Both the position numbers and the translations under genes were made by a program. Below the pieces are notes generated by a model that saw only the letters and a list, made by a program, of their open reading frames with translations, was not told the DNA's origin and searched no databases. Shown here in pieces: positions 1-9,305 of a stretch of 64,000 bases of DNA (positions are counted from its first letter, which is position 1; each line of letters begins with the position of its first letter). This stretch comes from Fen-1298 sp963833465 (GTDB lineage Bacteria; Bacteroidota; Ignavibacteria; UBA10030): contig CAWHXW010000004.1 in assembly GCA_963833465.1 (NCBI GenBank), positions 496,001-560,000 on the forward strand, in the 5' to 3' direction.

Positions 1-679
1 TATCGAAGCTGATACTGTCGCTCATTGCGGCACTTCGATGGCTGGCATGTTCGTTTTTACCTTAAATACCGTTGATATTGCCACCGGTTGGACAGAACAA
101 CGTGCTCTCTGGGGGAAAGGTGAGCAGGGGGTTCTTGAAGCTCTCAAGTCCATTGAATCTGCTCTTCCCTTTTCTCTCAAAGGCTTTGATTGCGATAACG
201 GCTCGGAGTTTATGAATTGGACTATCCTCAAACACTTCCAAAACCGCAAGCGCCCGGTTCATTATACCCGCTCTCGTGAATACCAAAAGAACGATAACGC
301 ACATATCGAAGGTAAGAACTGGACACACATACGACAATATCTTGGTTATGATCGTTTTGAAGATCAACGTATGGTCTCTCTCTTGAACGATCTCTACTCT
401 TCCCAATGGAGATTGCTCTTCAACTTCTTCTTGCCTTCTGTCAAGCTCCTTGCCAAAGAACGTATCAAATCCAAGACTATTAAAACCTTTGATTCTCCTA
501 AAACTCCGTTCCAACGCCTCTTGGAATCTAAGGAGATCACTCAGAACACTAAAGATGATTTACAATGTCTCTTTAAAAATCTTAACCCTTTTACTCTGCA
601 AAAGTTTATGTCTAAAAAAATTAGTACTATCTTACATCTTGCTACTCCTTGGAATAAACACATTAAACTATCTGCCTAA
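1..679 (+). CDS. DDE integrase-type transposase, partial (5' end outside window)
   Basis: This is the C-terminal part of the transposase encoded by the full IS copy at 43230-44408; the translations are identical. The catalytic domain is visible: a first acidic residue in EADTVAHCG (at the very start), a second in FDCDNGSEF and the glutamate in NDNAHIEGKNW, consistent with a D-D-E retroviral-integrase-like core. The reading frame is open through base 1, so the N-terminal DNA-binding part lies outside the window. It resembles the integrase catalytic-domain transposases placed near IS481 or left unclassified; I cannot fix the family without a search. Confidence 0.9.
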   Translation, partial: IEADTVAHCGTSMAGMFVFTLNTVDIATGWTEQRALWGKGEQGVLEALKSIESALPFSLKGFDCDNGSEFMNWTILKHFQNRKRPVHYTRSREYQKNDNAHIEGKNWTHIRQYLGYDRFEDQRMVSLLNDLYSSQWRLLFNFFLPSVKLLAKERIKSKTIKTFDSPKTPFQRLLESKEITQNTKDDLQCLFKNLNPFTLQKFMSKKISTILHLATPWNKHIKLSA

Positions 680-717
680 TTCTATATTCCCATGGTGACA
701 TTTACTTTTGAGGCAAC
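1..717 (+). mobile_element. IS copy 1, right part (cut by window start)
   Basis: This stretch is the right-hand part of the IS that is complete at 43189-44446. Window base 1 corresponds to base 43730, and the two copies read the same through base 720, after which the flanks differ. The right terminal inverted repeat lies at 694-717 (GGTGACAT...GAGGCAAC). The element ends 18-21 bases beyond the stop codon of the adjacent minus-strand DipZ-like gene, so it landed next to that gene without cutting it. The left end lies outside the window. Confidence 0.9.
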
Positions 718-737
718 AGGACCAGGATAAAAGGTTT

Positions 738-1758
738 TTAATTTGTTGAAATTAGTTCCGGAATAACACTGGTAGTAAAACTAAAAGAATAAATTTCAAG
801 ATTCGGATTCAATGTTATCATCTTTAGCAGATGACTGCCGAATTCTTTATTGCGTATGATTGCATACATTCTTGGCATATCGACAAAAAGAGAAGTCTGT
901 TTCTTAAGAAGTTTAACAATATCCTCTCCAAATATTTCTTTGGGCAGCGGCTGGCTGTTCTGTTGAACAGTAACTTCGCATAGCGAACCGTCACGCGATG
1001 CCATCACAGCATTCACTTCTTTCGCCTGATATGGAAGAAAAATCGCACCTTCTTCTTTTTCACTTCCATTAAAACGCATACACTGCCGTTCGTTCATCCA
1101 TTTACCGCTTGCATAAAATCGTTCTGGCAGATAAATTCCCGGATCAGTGTATTCGAGTGTGGATTCAGGATTGTATCCTTCCGGATTGCCAAGACCACCG
1201 CGAAGATATCCGAGATACAATTCACTTGTTGGACGAAAACAGACAGCACCGGTTTGGTCTTCCTCACGGAAAGGGACAGTCAAAGCAGGCATTTCACCGC
1301 GACTGCCGGCTTCGCTAAGCAACTGCTGGATTGCACGTTCAAATTCAATATAACCTCCTTCACCGTGCTGAATAAACCGTACGTAACCATCACGGTCTAT
1401 AAGACAACGAGTAGGCCAATAGCGCACAGAATATGCATTCCAAATTATAGCTTCATTATCAAGCATAACCGGATAAGTGATCTTGAAATTCTCGACAGCT
1501 TTCTGCACAAGTTTAGGCGAAGCGGCAAATTCAAACTCCGGTGTATGAATTCCGACAACTGAAAGGCCAAATGATTTGTAATTTTTCTGCCATTCTTGAA
1601 TGTAAGGAAAAGTACCGAATGCAATTTATGCACGTGTAATCCCAAAAGTCAACTAAAACGACTTCACTGTTATAATCATGAACGGAAACCGGTCCGGAGT
1701 TCAACCAGAAGTTTCCGTAAAGTTCTGGAGCATGAATATGTTTTGGTTCAAGTTCCAT
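738..1758 (-). pseudogene. DipZ/TlpA-like thioredoxin-domain protein, frameshifted
   Basis: Two overlapping reading frames together form one redoxin protein. The N-terminal piece (start ATG at 1758) contains LVDFWDYTCINCIR, the CxxC active-site region of TlpA/DipZ-type thioredoxins. The rest continues in another frame: FPYIQEWQKNYKSFGLSVVG, then the cis-proline-containing strand (SVRYWPTRCLIDRDG) and a C-terminal beta domain ending near LEIYSFSFTTSVIPE, as in DipZ-like proteins. One extra base near 1613-1616 would explain the shift. The role would be thiol-disulfide exchange, probably extracytoplasmic, but no signal peptide is seen from this start. An upstream in-frame start at 1845 would add a hydrophobic segment, yet it overlaps the neighbouring gene by 74 bases. 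Sequencing error or true decay cannot be told apart here. Confidence 0.8.
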
Positions 1759-1771
1759 TGATTTAAATACT

Positions 1772-2227
1772 CTATTCTTCTTTTCCACCAGTACGCGCAA
1801 CAAATAAAAAACTATCGCGAACAAAATCGGCAGCATTAGTTGCAAATGATTCTGGAATACTTTTCTTCAATTGATCAAACGTAATAACAATCCCGCCAGC
1901 CGAGATTGTCATATTAGGATTGACAAGAACAGCCCTTGTTGATCCGCTGCATTTTAGTACAACGCTTGCTTTTACATTTGGAAAAGTCGCGTCAATAATC
2001 GGATCGATGTGAACAGCTACACCAAGAATCTTCATTGCATCCGGTGAATCACACTGGATATCGAGGTTCTGTGCTTTCAAGAAGATAAGACATTCCTGAA
2101 CAACCTTTCGAGTAAAAACCGCAAGTTCGTTTGCAGCAAGAGTGAGTCGCTCTCGTTCTACAGCAAACTTCATCCACTCTTTTAATGTGTTTGTGAGTAT
2201 CGTTTTACTTGCCTCTGTGAGTGCCAT
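1772..2227 (-). CDS. Conserved-looking hypothetical protein
   Basis: About 151 residues; I do not recognise the family. I chose the ATG at 2227, which has AAAGGTG about seven bases upstream; an in-frame GTG lies three codons earlier. The N-terminal half is helical and charged (MALTEASKTILTNTLKEWMKFAVERERL), the middle is strand-like (VAVHIDPIIDATFPNVKASVVLKCSGSTRAVLV), and there is no signal peptide or membrane segment. It lies between argD (30-base gap) and the DipZ-like gene (14-base gap) on the same strand, so it is probably co-transcribed with them. Confidence 0.65.
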   Translation of the reverse strand: MALTEASKTILTNTLKEWMKFAVERERLTLAANELAVFTRKVVQECLIFLKAQNLDIQCDSPDAMKILGVAVHIDPIIDATFPNVKASVVLKCSGSTRAVLVNPNMTISAGGIVITFDQLKKSIPESFATNAADFVRDSFLFVARTGGKEE

Positions 2228-2256
2228 TTTAATCACCTTTAACTAATAAATCAAAA

Positions 2257-3441
2257 TCAATTCAAAGATTTCAAAATTGAGTGCAGCTCGAACATTAATT
2301 GATCACACTGTTCATGCGTGATGATGTACGGCGGCAGCAACCGAAGAACAGTCGTGTTTGTGCAATTGATTAAAATTCCGCGGTTCAGCAGCTCATCCAC
2401 AACCTGCTGGCCGCCCCGATTCAAATCTATGCCAAGCATACAGCCATATCCCCGCACTTCTTTGACGATACCAGGAAATCGGTTATGCAATTCTTTCGCT
2501 TTTATTTTCAGATACTCGCCAATAATACCGGCTTGCTTCATCAATCCTTTATCAATAATTTCTTCCATTACCGCACAGCCGGCAGCACATGCAACAGGAT
2601 TTCCGCCAAAGGTCGTTCCATGCGTGCCGTAAGTCAACACACCGGCAACTTTCTCATTCCCCAAAATTGCACCAAGAGGCAAACCGCCGCCGATTGCTTT
2701 TGCAATAACGACTATATCAGGAAATATATTATAATGCTCAAAACCAAAAAATTTTCCTGTACGTCCAACTCCAGCTTGAATTTCATCAGCGATAACAAGA
2801 AAATTATGTTTTTCTTGCAACGTTTTCAACTCCTGCACAAATTCCTTGCTGATTACATTGATACCGCCTTCGCCTTGAATGAACTCAAGAATAACTCCGA
2901 GCGTTTGACCGTTCACTTTCGCCTGCAAATCTTCGACACTATTGAATTCTATAGAGTCCGTATTCGGAAGAAACGGTTCATATCCTTCGCGGTATGCCGG
3001 CCGTTCTGTCAGAGAAAGCGCACCCATAGTTCTGCCATGAAATGAATTTGTCAAATTTAACAATCGTGTTTTCTGTGTTCCTTTTCCCCATTTGCGTACA
3101 ATTTTAATAGCACCTTCCACTGCTTCCGTACCGCTGTTAGAGAAAAAAATACTTTTATAACCGCTTGTTGTAATAATTCTCTCAGCTAATTCCACTACTT
3201 TATCTTGTGCGTAATAATTAGAGAGATGAATGTAACGATGGATTTGTTTTTCAATCGCTGCATTTATATGCGGATGATTATAGCCCAATGCATTCACGGC
3301 AAGCCCGCCGAAAAAATCTAAATAACGCTTGCCATCTTTAGAATAGAGATAAACTCCTTCGCCGCGATCAATTTCAAGCGGAAGTCTATGAAATGTATGG
3401 AAAAAATATTTTGATTCTTTTTCAAAAATCGATTCAGGCAT
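2257..3441 (-). CDS. argD: Acetylornithine aminotransferase-like class III aminotransferase
   Basis: Class III PLP-dependent aminotransferase of 394 residues, the usual ArgD length. It shows the SNSGTEAVEGAIK phosphate/PLP-binding segment (about residues 101-113), FHGRTMGALSLT, the cofactor aspartate in IADEIQAGVGRTG (about 219) and the Schiff-base lysine in VIAKAIGGGLP (about 248). ArgD transfers an amino group between N-acetylornithine and 2-oxoglutarate in arginine synthesis; related enzymes use ornithine, GABA or succinylornithine, and no other arg gene is nearby, so the substrate is inferred. The ATG at 3441 has TTGAGGG about seven bases upstream and overlaps the coaE stop by 8 bases; a TTG four codons earlier is less likely. 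Confidence 0.85.
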   Translation of the reverse strand: MPESIFEKESKYFFHTFHRLPLEIDRGEGVYLYSKDGKRYLDFFGGLAVNALGYNHPHINAAIEKQIHRYIHLSNYYAQDKVVELAERIITTSGYKSIFFSNSGTEAVEGAIKIVRKWGKGTQKTRLLNLTNSFHGRTMGALSLTERPAYREGYEPFLPNTDSIEFNSVEDLQAKVNGQTLGVILEFIQGEGGINVISKEFVQELKTLQEKHNFLVIADEIQAGVGRTGKFFGFEHYNIFPDIVVIAKAIGGGLPLGAILGNEKVAGVLTYGTHGTTFGGNPVACAAGCAVMEEIIDKGLMKQAGIIGEYLKIKAKELHNRFPGIVKEVRGYGCMLGIDLNRGGQQVVDELLNRGILINCTNTTVLRLLPPYIITHEQCDQLMFELHSILKSLN

Positions 3442-4072
3442 GAGAACCCTCAACGGCTAATTGTTTGAATAATATATACAAAAATCGAACCCTGGACTCA
3501 AGCTCTTCTAACGAACCGTTATTATAAATTATATAATCTGCTTTTTTAAATTTCTTCTTCACATCAAGCTGTGCTGCTATCCGGCTGCGGATTGAATCTT
3601 CCGAAACGACATCGCGTCTGCGTACTCTGTTGATACGCTCGGATTCATCAGCTTCAACGACAAGCACGGCATCAAGCTTTTTGTGCAATCCGGCTTCATA
3701 AATAAGTGCGGCTTCGACCACAACAATTGATTGTCCATGATGCGCCTCTTCATTGATTCGCCGTCCAATTTCTTTTTCGACAAGCGGATGAATTATGGAT
3801 TCAACATTTCGCTGAAGTGATTTATTAGAAAATATTTGCGCGGCAATAAATGAACGATTTAAAGAACCATCGGTTTGAAAAGCTGATTCACCTAATAATT
3901 CAATTAGCTTATTACGAATAGATAGATCTGTATTGCTTAATTCTTTCGCAATATTATCGGCATAAATTACTGGCACACCAAGATTGGCGAATATAGAACA
4001 AACCGCAGATTTACCGCTTCCGATTCCGCCCGTAACTCCGATCTTGAGAATATCCTTACTTAAAGATTTCAA
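3434..4072 (-). CDS. coaE: Dephospho-CoA kinase
   Basis: 212 residues, typical length. The P-loop GIGSGKS is at residues 16-22, followed by the family's VIYADNIAKEL segment, HPLVEKEI, the VVVEAALIYEAGLHKKLDAVLVV strand-loop and the RINRVRRRD lid arginines. CoaE phosphorylates the 3'-hydroxyl of dephospho-CoA, the last step of coenzyme A synthesis, in the cytoplasm. It follows rny by 86 bases and overlaps argD by 8 bases, so coaE-argD are probably translationally coupled. Confidence 0.95.
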   Translation of the reverse strand: MKSLSKDILKIGVTGGIGSGKSAVCSIFANLGVPVIYADNIAKELSNTDLSIRNKLIELLGESAFQTDGSLNRSFIAAQIFSNKSLQRNVESIIHPLVEKEIGRRINEEAHHGQSIVVVEAALIYEAGLHKKLDAVLVVEADESERINRVRRRDVVSEDSIRSRIAAQLDVKKKFKKADYIIYNNGSLEELESRVRFLYILFKQLAVEGSHA

Positions 4073-4158
4073 AAAGAGACTCGAAGAATCAAAAAAAATA
4101 GTACTCGTTAATTAAAACAAACTTTAGCTTTAAAACATATTTGAAATTTATTTGCCAG

Positions 4159-5721
4159 CTACTTTGCTACGGCGACAGAACGGAATTCTCTTACAACAAC
4201 CACTTTAATTTGTCCAGGATATTCCATTTCCTGTTCAATCTTATTTGCAATATCATGTGCAAGCTGATCAGCGGCGGCATCATCGAGTTTTTCATGGCTG
4301 ACAATGACGCGAATTTCACGTCCCGCTTGGATAGCATATGTATTGATGACGCCGGCGAATGACTTGGCAATATTTTCTAATTTTTCTAATCGTTTAATAT
4401 ACTCTTCCACAGATTCACGACGCGCACCAGGCCGCGCACCACTGATAGAATCAGCCGCTTGCACTAGCGCCGAGATAGGGTGTTCCATCGGAATATCTTC
4501 ATGATGCGATCCAACCGCGTTGCAAACTACAGTGTGTTCGTTAAACTTCTTGCAAAGTTCAAATCCCAATAGTGCGTGCGGACCTTCGACGCTTTTATCA
4601 ATAGTTTTTCCGATATCATGCAAAAGTCCGGCACGTTTTGCAAGTACCGGATCTAACCCAAGTTCTGATGCCATAATACCGGTTAAATAAGCGACTTCTA
4701 TACTATGTTCAAGAAGATTTTGGCCGTAACTTGAGCGATATTTCATACGGCCAATATGCTTAATAATTTCAGGGTGCGCCCCGTGCAAGCCGATTTCAAG
4801 CAATGTGTTTTCTCCAGTATGGATAACTTCTTCTTCCAACTCTTTCCTGACCTTCTCAACCACTTCTTCGATGCGTGCCGGATGGATGCGCCCGTCGGCA
4901 ATTAACCGTTCCAACGAAACGCGAGCAACCTCGCGGCGGAAAGGATCGAATCCAGAAAGAATCACTGCCTCAGGTGTATCATCTACAATGACATCGATAC
5001 CGGTAGCGGCTTCAAATGCACGGATATTGCGTCCTTCGCGACCGATTATGCGTCCTTTCATTTCATCGTTGCCGACGTTCAGCACGCTAACTGTTGTTTC
5101 TAATGTAAAATCTACTGCGGAACGCTGAATTGCCTGCACAATTGTTTTCTGGGCTTCTTTCTTGGCTGTAATTTTTGTTGTATCGCGTATATCCTTAAGT
5201 GTTTGTGTCGCTTCGGACTTAACAGTTTCAATTAGATTTTGGTATAAATATTTTTTTGCTTCTTCGCGATTGATTCCAGCTATTTTCTCCAGCCGAAGAT
5301 TTTCTTCCTCTACTAACCGTTCAAGTTCTTTTTCACGATCGATGAGTCGCTTTTGCCGGTCAGAGATTTCTTTACCTGCTGTCTGAAGTGTTGATTCCTT
5401 TTTTGTCAACAAATCAAGTTTTCTTTCTAAATTCTCTTCGCGATTGCCCAATTGTTTTTCGTATGCCTGCAATTTACTCCGCTTAGACTGGGCATCCGAT
5501 TCAAATTCTTTTTTCTTTTGATACCATTCATCTTTGACTTCAAGAAGTTTTTCGCGCTTGACTGTTGTTGCTTCCTTCTCTGCTTCTTCAATAATTTTCT
5601 TCGCTCGGTCTTGAGCGTCCATAATTTTATTTTGATCGCTTCGCGCATTCAAAGACCAGCCCATAAAAAATGCACCGCCGCCGATCAATGCTCCAATAAA
5701 AATAAGAATATAAGGTTCCAT
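4159..5721 (-). CDS. rny: Ribonuclease Y
   Basis: 520 residues from the ATG at 5721, which has GAGGAA about seven bases upstream; an in-frame start 16 codons earlier has no such support. The order is an N-terminal membrane anchor (residues 3-21, ILIFIGALIGGGAFFMGW), a long charged coiled coil (about 30-200), a KH domain with GRIIGREGRNIRAFE, and an HD domain with LLHDIGK and SHHEDIP. RNase Y is a membrane-anchored endoribonuclease that initiates mRNA decay. It follows zapA and the probable 6S RNA. Confidence 0.97.
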   Translation of the reverse strand: MEPYILIFIGALIGGGAFFMGWSLNARSDQNKIMDAQDRAKKIIEEAEKEATTVKREKLLEVKDEWYQKKKEFESDAQSKRSKLQAYEKQLGNREENLERKLDLLTKKESTLQTAGKEISDRQKRLIDREKELERLVEEENLRLEKIAGINREEAKKYLYQNLIETVKSEATQTLKDIRDTTKITAKKEAQKTIVQAIQRSAVDFTLETTVSVLNVGNDEMKGRIIGREGRNIRAFEAATGIDVIVDDTPEAVILSGFDPFRREVARVSLERLIADGRIHPARIEEVVEKVRKELEEEVIHTGENTLLEIGLHGAHPEIIKHIGRMKYRSSYGQNLLEHSIEVAYLTGIMASELGLDPVLAKRAGLLHDIGKTIDKSVEGPHALLGFELCKKFNEHTVVCNAVGSHHEDIPMEHPISALVQAADSISGARPGARRESVEEYIKRLEKLENIAKSFAGVINTYAIQAGREIRVIVSHEKLDDAAADQLAHDIANKIEQEMEYPGQIKVVVVREFRSVAVAK

Positions 5722-5785
5722 GTCATTCCTCAGTTCAAACATCATTTTAAAAAACAAAACCGCACACATCTTCCAAAATCAAGTG

Positions 5786-5974
5786 TATTGAAAGAACCTC
5801 TCTCTATACACGGTGGGGACTTGCCTAAGCATTTCACACTTCCACAACTCGCTCGTTCTTTACAAAAAGCAAAGAAGTCATCGCAGGGCTATTCACATTT
5901 AATGAATAGGTGGCTTGCGCTCCACGCTTATGAGTCAAGCTCCCATATCAATAGAATTGTTTGGTTCTTTAATA
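5786..5974 (-). ncRNA. ssrS: Probable 6S RNA
   Basis: The 327-base gap between zapA and rny has a 6S-like architecture. The two ends pair: TATTAAAGAACC at one end against GGTTCTTTCAATA at the other, nine or more base pairs with one bulge. A hairpin with CTATTCA/TGAATAG arms lies near the centre (5890-5910), with large, less paired segments between. The length, about 189 bases, is normal for 6S RNA, and ssrS is often linked to zapA. 6S RNA binds housekeeping RNA polymerase in an open-promoter-like bubble. Strand is taken from zapA and rny; the call rests on structure and context, not on a covariance-model hit. Confidence 0.65.
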
Positions 5975-6048
5975 TGGTATTGATTACGGCTGATGGTGCG
6001 GTATTACAATAAAAACCGCATCTGTATTTTAAAAAGAACAGGTGATGA

Positions 6049-6357
6049 CTATAAAAGCAGTTCGTCTGATGGTTCCGACAAAATACAATTGTCAAGATAG
6101 TTGGAAAGTTTTTCGATTTCCGTTTCCAGATGAACAACTTCCTGCGTGTATTTTTCTCGTTCCTGCAGGAGGTCTTCCGTAATATTCAACGCTGAAAGAA
6201 CCGCGACCGTCAAAGGCGGCTGTTCCGGAATCTTATCATGGATCTTCATTAACATACCATCCACATAAGAAGCCACGCGTTTAGTTAAGTCCTCATTCTC
6301 TCCGCGAAGCGGATACTCATTTCCAAATATTTTTACTCTAATGCTTTTGCCGTTCAT
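6049..6357 (-). CDS. zapA: Cell division protein ZapA
   Basis: 102 residues, typical for ZapA. The N-terminal strand pair matches the family (SIRVKIFGNEYPLRGENEDLTKRVASYVDG), followed by a small helical region (TVAVLSALNITEDLLQ) and a C-terminal coiled coil (about 68-95). ZapA crosslinks FtsZ filaments at the Z-ring in the cytoplasm. It lies 64 bases downstream of a coiled-coil gene in the pheST-zapA-rny cluster. Confidence 0.9.
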   Translation of the reverse strand: MNGKSIRVKIFGNEYPLRGENEDLTKRVASYVDGMLMKIHDKIPEQPPLTVAVLSALNITEDLLQEREKYTQEVVHLETEIEKLSNYLDNCILSEPSDELLL

Positions 6358-6421
6358 TGTTTGAATTACTTTTGATAAATGTCTTGAATTTTCTACATCC
6401 TACCGTCATCGTCTGTTTGCT

Positions 6422-6817
6422 TTATAAACGTGAATTGATTTTTATAATCAATTCCTTCAACCGTGATTTAATTACTTCTGACTCCTCCTTTGAAAAAAGA
6501 CTACTTCCATTTGATTGTGCGTGCACAAGCTGTACACGAACTTCTTCTATCTCTTGTTCACGTTGTCGAATTTCATCCGTCCAACGGCGCTCTTTTAATT
6601 CCAACTCTTGTTTACCTTGTCGCAGTTCTTCAATATAATGGCGTTCTTTTAATTCCAAACCCGAAAGTCTGCTTTGAAGTTCCTTATTCTCCGCCTTCAA
6701 TCTAAGGAGTAAATCGGATACAAGCCGAGCTTTTTCCCATAATGATTGGAGAGATTCCTCGATTTGCCTCAAGTCCTTCTTTTCAGCCATCTCAGAATTT
6801 ATAAGCTGTTCCGACAA
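6422..6817 (-). CDS. Coiled-coil protein upstream of zapA (ZapB-like?)
   Basis: 131 residues, almost entirely predicted coiled coil (E, K, Q, R, L rich, without prolines). It contains an internal near-repeat of about 20 residues: LELKERHYIEELRQGKQE followed by LELKERRWTDEIRQREQE. The best start is TTG at 6817, with AGGAG seven bases upstream; an in-frame ATG at 6790 has no clear ribosome binding site. Position directly before zapA suggests a cell-division helper analogous to ZapB, but this is inferred from context and structure only. Confidence 0.7.
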   Translation of the reverse strand: MSEQLINSEMAEKKDLRQIEESLQSLWEKARLVSDLLLRLKAENKELQSRLSGLELKERHYIEELRQGKQELELKERRWTDEIRQREQEIEEVRVQLVHAQSNGSSLFSKEESEVIKSRLKELIIKINSRL

Positions 6818-6865
6818 ATTTTAGCTCCTGATGAAGTCTAAACGATAGCGTAAAATTCTTTCGTT

Positions 6866-9286
6866 TTAGCTACGTAAGACACCGTTACATTGCCCTTGCA
6901 CAGCATCGACTATTTTCTTCATTGCGTTGTCAATTTCTGTGTCGGTCAACGTACGATCGGCCGATTGGAATTCAAGAGAGTAAGCTGCGCTCTTCTTTTC
7001 TGTTCCAGTTTGCTGACCGCTATACATATCAAAAAGAACAACATTTTTGCACAATGGCTGTCCAGCTTTTTTTATGACATCTTCCACAGATTTTTGTGGA
7101 AGCGCTGCATCAATTGTAAAAGCCAGGTCTCGCATTACACTCGGAAATTTCGGAAGCGAATAGAATTTTCTGTCCTTCGCCCAGCCATTATTAATCGCCC
7201 GGATTTTTAATTCGCACACAAATACTTGTTCATCAATGCCAAGTTTATCTGCAATCTGTACTCGGACTCGCCCAAAGAACCCTGCATACGTTCCATTTAT
7301 TTCAACACCGATACATTGTTCACATAAAGACTCTTGGTTATCATAATAAATAAAACGATAGTTGTCAAGGCAGAACTTAGAAAGAAGCGCTGTCACCTCT
7401 CCTTTCAAATCCAACAAATCGACTTTGCGGGAAACATTACCGTAGCATATTGGCGTATTATCGCCGCTTAATAAAAGTAATAGCCGTTCCTCTTCATAAT
7501 ATGCATCAATTGTATCCGGAGCTTTATCAGTATTGAGCAAGTAAATATTGCCAATTTCGAACAAGCGCAAATCTCTTGCACCGTGATTTCGATTGTGTTT
7601 TACGATACGAAGCGCACCTGGCACTAAATTCGTTCGCAATGCCGACATTTCTGCACTCACGGGATTAAGTGCTTTTACCAATGGCTTTCCCGCAAGCGAC
7701 ATCGTTGCTTCATCCTGTAAACCAATGGCTAACACTTCATTAAAACCCGATCCAATTAAATAATCGCGGATTTCATCTTGTAATAAATCAGTCCGTACAT
7801 TGGCAGAAAAATCGATAGCTGCACGTGTTTTCGTTTCTATATTATTGTAACCATACATACGTGCAACTTCTTCAATAATATCTATTTCCTCAAGTATATC
7901 GTTGCGAAAACTTGGAACAGTTACAAGAATTTCATCGTTTGAAGATGACTTTGGTGTGAGACCAATTTTTTTTAACAGATCAAGTATTTGCGCCTTCTTA
8001 AGTGAAATACCTATTATGGAATTGATTCTTGAAATTCGTGCTTTGATGATAAGCACCTTTCTTTTTTTAGGATAAACATCAAGCGCACCTTTAAGTAATT
8101 CACCACCGGCTATTTCTTGAATCATTTGCGCCGCCCGATTGGCTGCAAGAATAGTGATATTGATATCAGTGCCGCGTTCAAACCTGTAGGATGCCTCAGT
8201 AGAAAGTCCGAGATACTTTGACGTCCTGCGTACATTGCTTGGGTCAAAATAAGCTGATTCTATTAATATATTTGTCGTCCGATTGCTGATCTCTGTATTC
8301 GCACCGCCCATTACCCCCGCTATTGCGATCGGTTTTTCTACATCACAAATCATAAGAGTGTCTGAAGTGAGTGTGCGTTCTTTTCCATCAAGCGTAATGA
8401 ATTTCTCGCCATCCTCTGCTGACTTCACGATAATTTTATGTCCGGTAAGTGTATCATAATCGAATGCATGCAGGGGATGCCCCATCTCCATCAGTACATA
8501 ATTTGTTACATCAACGACATTATTAATCGGCCGCACTCCAACTGAAGTCAACAAATCTTGAAGCCATTTTGGTGACGAGCCAATTTTTACATTACGAAGA
8601 ATACGTGCAGAATATCTTGGACATTTTTCTTTGTCAAGAATTTCGATCTTCGCAACCTTTGATGCCAATAATGCGCTTTCTTTTAAAATGGTTTTCGGCA
8701 TTTTGAGTTTTTTATTTACCAATAAACCAATTTCGCGCGATACTCCAATGTGACTTAAGCAATCTGCACGGTTTGGAGTAATACCGATTTCGTAGATTAT
8801 ATCTGTTTTACCGAGATACTTTGCAAGAGGAGTTCCGGCTTTTGCTTTTTCATCAAGAACAAGAATACCGCTTGCATCTTTTCCAAGTCCAAGTTCGAAC
8901 TCAGAACAAATCATTCCATCGGATCCGATTCCACGAATTTTTGTCCGTTCAATAATGAACGACTTTCCTTCCGGATCATGCTGGTTATGCGGAATAATTG
9001 CACCGATAAGCGCAACAACAACTTTTTGTCCTGCAGCGACATTCGGAGCACCGCAAACGACTTCTTGCACCTCGCTTCCAGTGTTCACTTTGCAAACTGA
9101 AAGCCGGTCGGCATTCGGATGCTTGGCGCGTTCTAAAACTTCGCCGACAACAAAATTCTTGTATTTTTTTGCGACATCTTCATGACCCTCCACTTCCAAA
9201 CCAAGCATTGAAAGTTTTTCGGTGAACTGTTCTGAAGTTAATTTGAAATCAATATATTTCTTCAACCAATTTTGGGAGACTTTCAT
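6866..9286 (-). CDS. pheT: Phenylalanine--tRNA ligase beta subunit
   Basis: 806 residues, full length. Domains in order: B1 and B2 tRNA-binding (EMAP-like) domain (about 40-155, with HPNADRLSVCKVNTG), B3/B4 editing domain (about 210-385, with NNVVDVTNYVLMEMGHPLHAFD), B5 domain (about 400-480), catalytic-like core, and the FDX-ACB domain at the C-terminus (FPSVMRDLAFTID). With PheS it forms the alpha2-beta2 enzyme charging tRNA-Phe; the beta subunit carries tRNA recognition and editing of mischarged tyrosine. It follows pheS by 19 bases. Confidence 0.98.
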   Translation of the reverse strand: MKVSQNWLKKYIDFKLTSEQFTEKLSMLGLEVEGHEDVAKKYKNFVVGEVLERAKHPNADRLSVCKVNTGSEVQEVVCGAPNVAAGQKVVVALIGAIIPHNQHDPEGKSFIIERTKIRGIGSDGMICSEFELGLGKDASGILVLDEKAKAGTPLAKYLGKTDIIYEIGITPNRADCLSHIGVSREIGLLVNKKLKMPKTILKESALLASKVAKIEILDKEKCPRYSARILRNVKIGSSPKWLQDLLTSVGVRPINNVVDVTNYVLMEMGHPLHAFDYDTLTGHKIIVKSAEDGEKFITLDGKERTLTSDTLMICDVEKPIAIAGVMGGANTEISNRTTNILIESAYFDPSNVRRTSKYLGLSTEASYRFERGTDINITILAANRAAQMIQEIAGGELLKGALDVYPKKRKVLIIKARISRINSIIGISLKKAQILDLLKKIGLTPKSSSNDEILVTVPSFRNDILEEIDIIEEVARMYGYNNIETKTRAAIDFSANVRTDLLQDEIRDYLIGSGFNEVLAIGLQDEATMSLAGKPLVKALNPVSAEMSALRTNLVPGALRIVKHNRNHGARDLRLFEIGNIYLLNTDKAPDTIDAYYEEERLLLLLSGDNTPICYGNVSRKVDLLDLKGEVTALLSKFCLDNYRFIYYDNQESLCEQCIGVEINGTYAGFFGRVRVQIADKLGIDEQVFVCELKIRAINNGWAKDRKFYSLPKFPSVMRDLAFTIDAALPQKSVEDVIKKAGQPLCKNVVLFDMYSGQQTGTEKKSAAYSLEFQSADRTLTDTEIDNAMKKIVDAVQGQCNGVLRS

Positions 9287-9305
9287 TTCAACGCCTGCAT
9301 ATCAT

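Noticed and set aside
738..1845. Programmed frameshift in the DipZ-like gene
   Set aside because: There is no slippery heptamer or downstream structure; a one-base indel explains it better.
2485..3045. Long plus-strand open frame opposite argD
   Set aside because: It is fully antisense to a well-conserved gene and has no family signature or ribosome binding site.
5452..6012. Plus-strand open frame across the rny start and 6S region
   Set aside because: Phe-, Cys- and Leu-rich antisense frame; the minus strand holds the real features.
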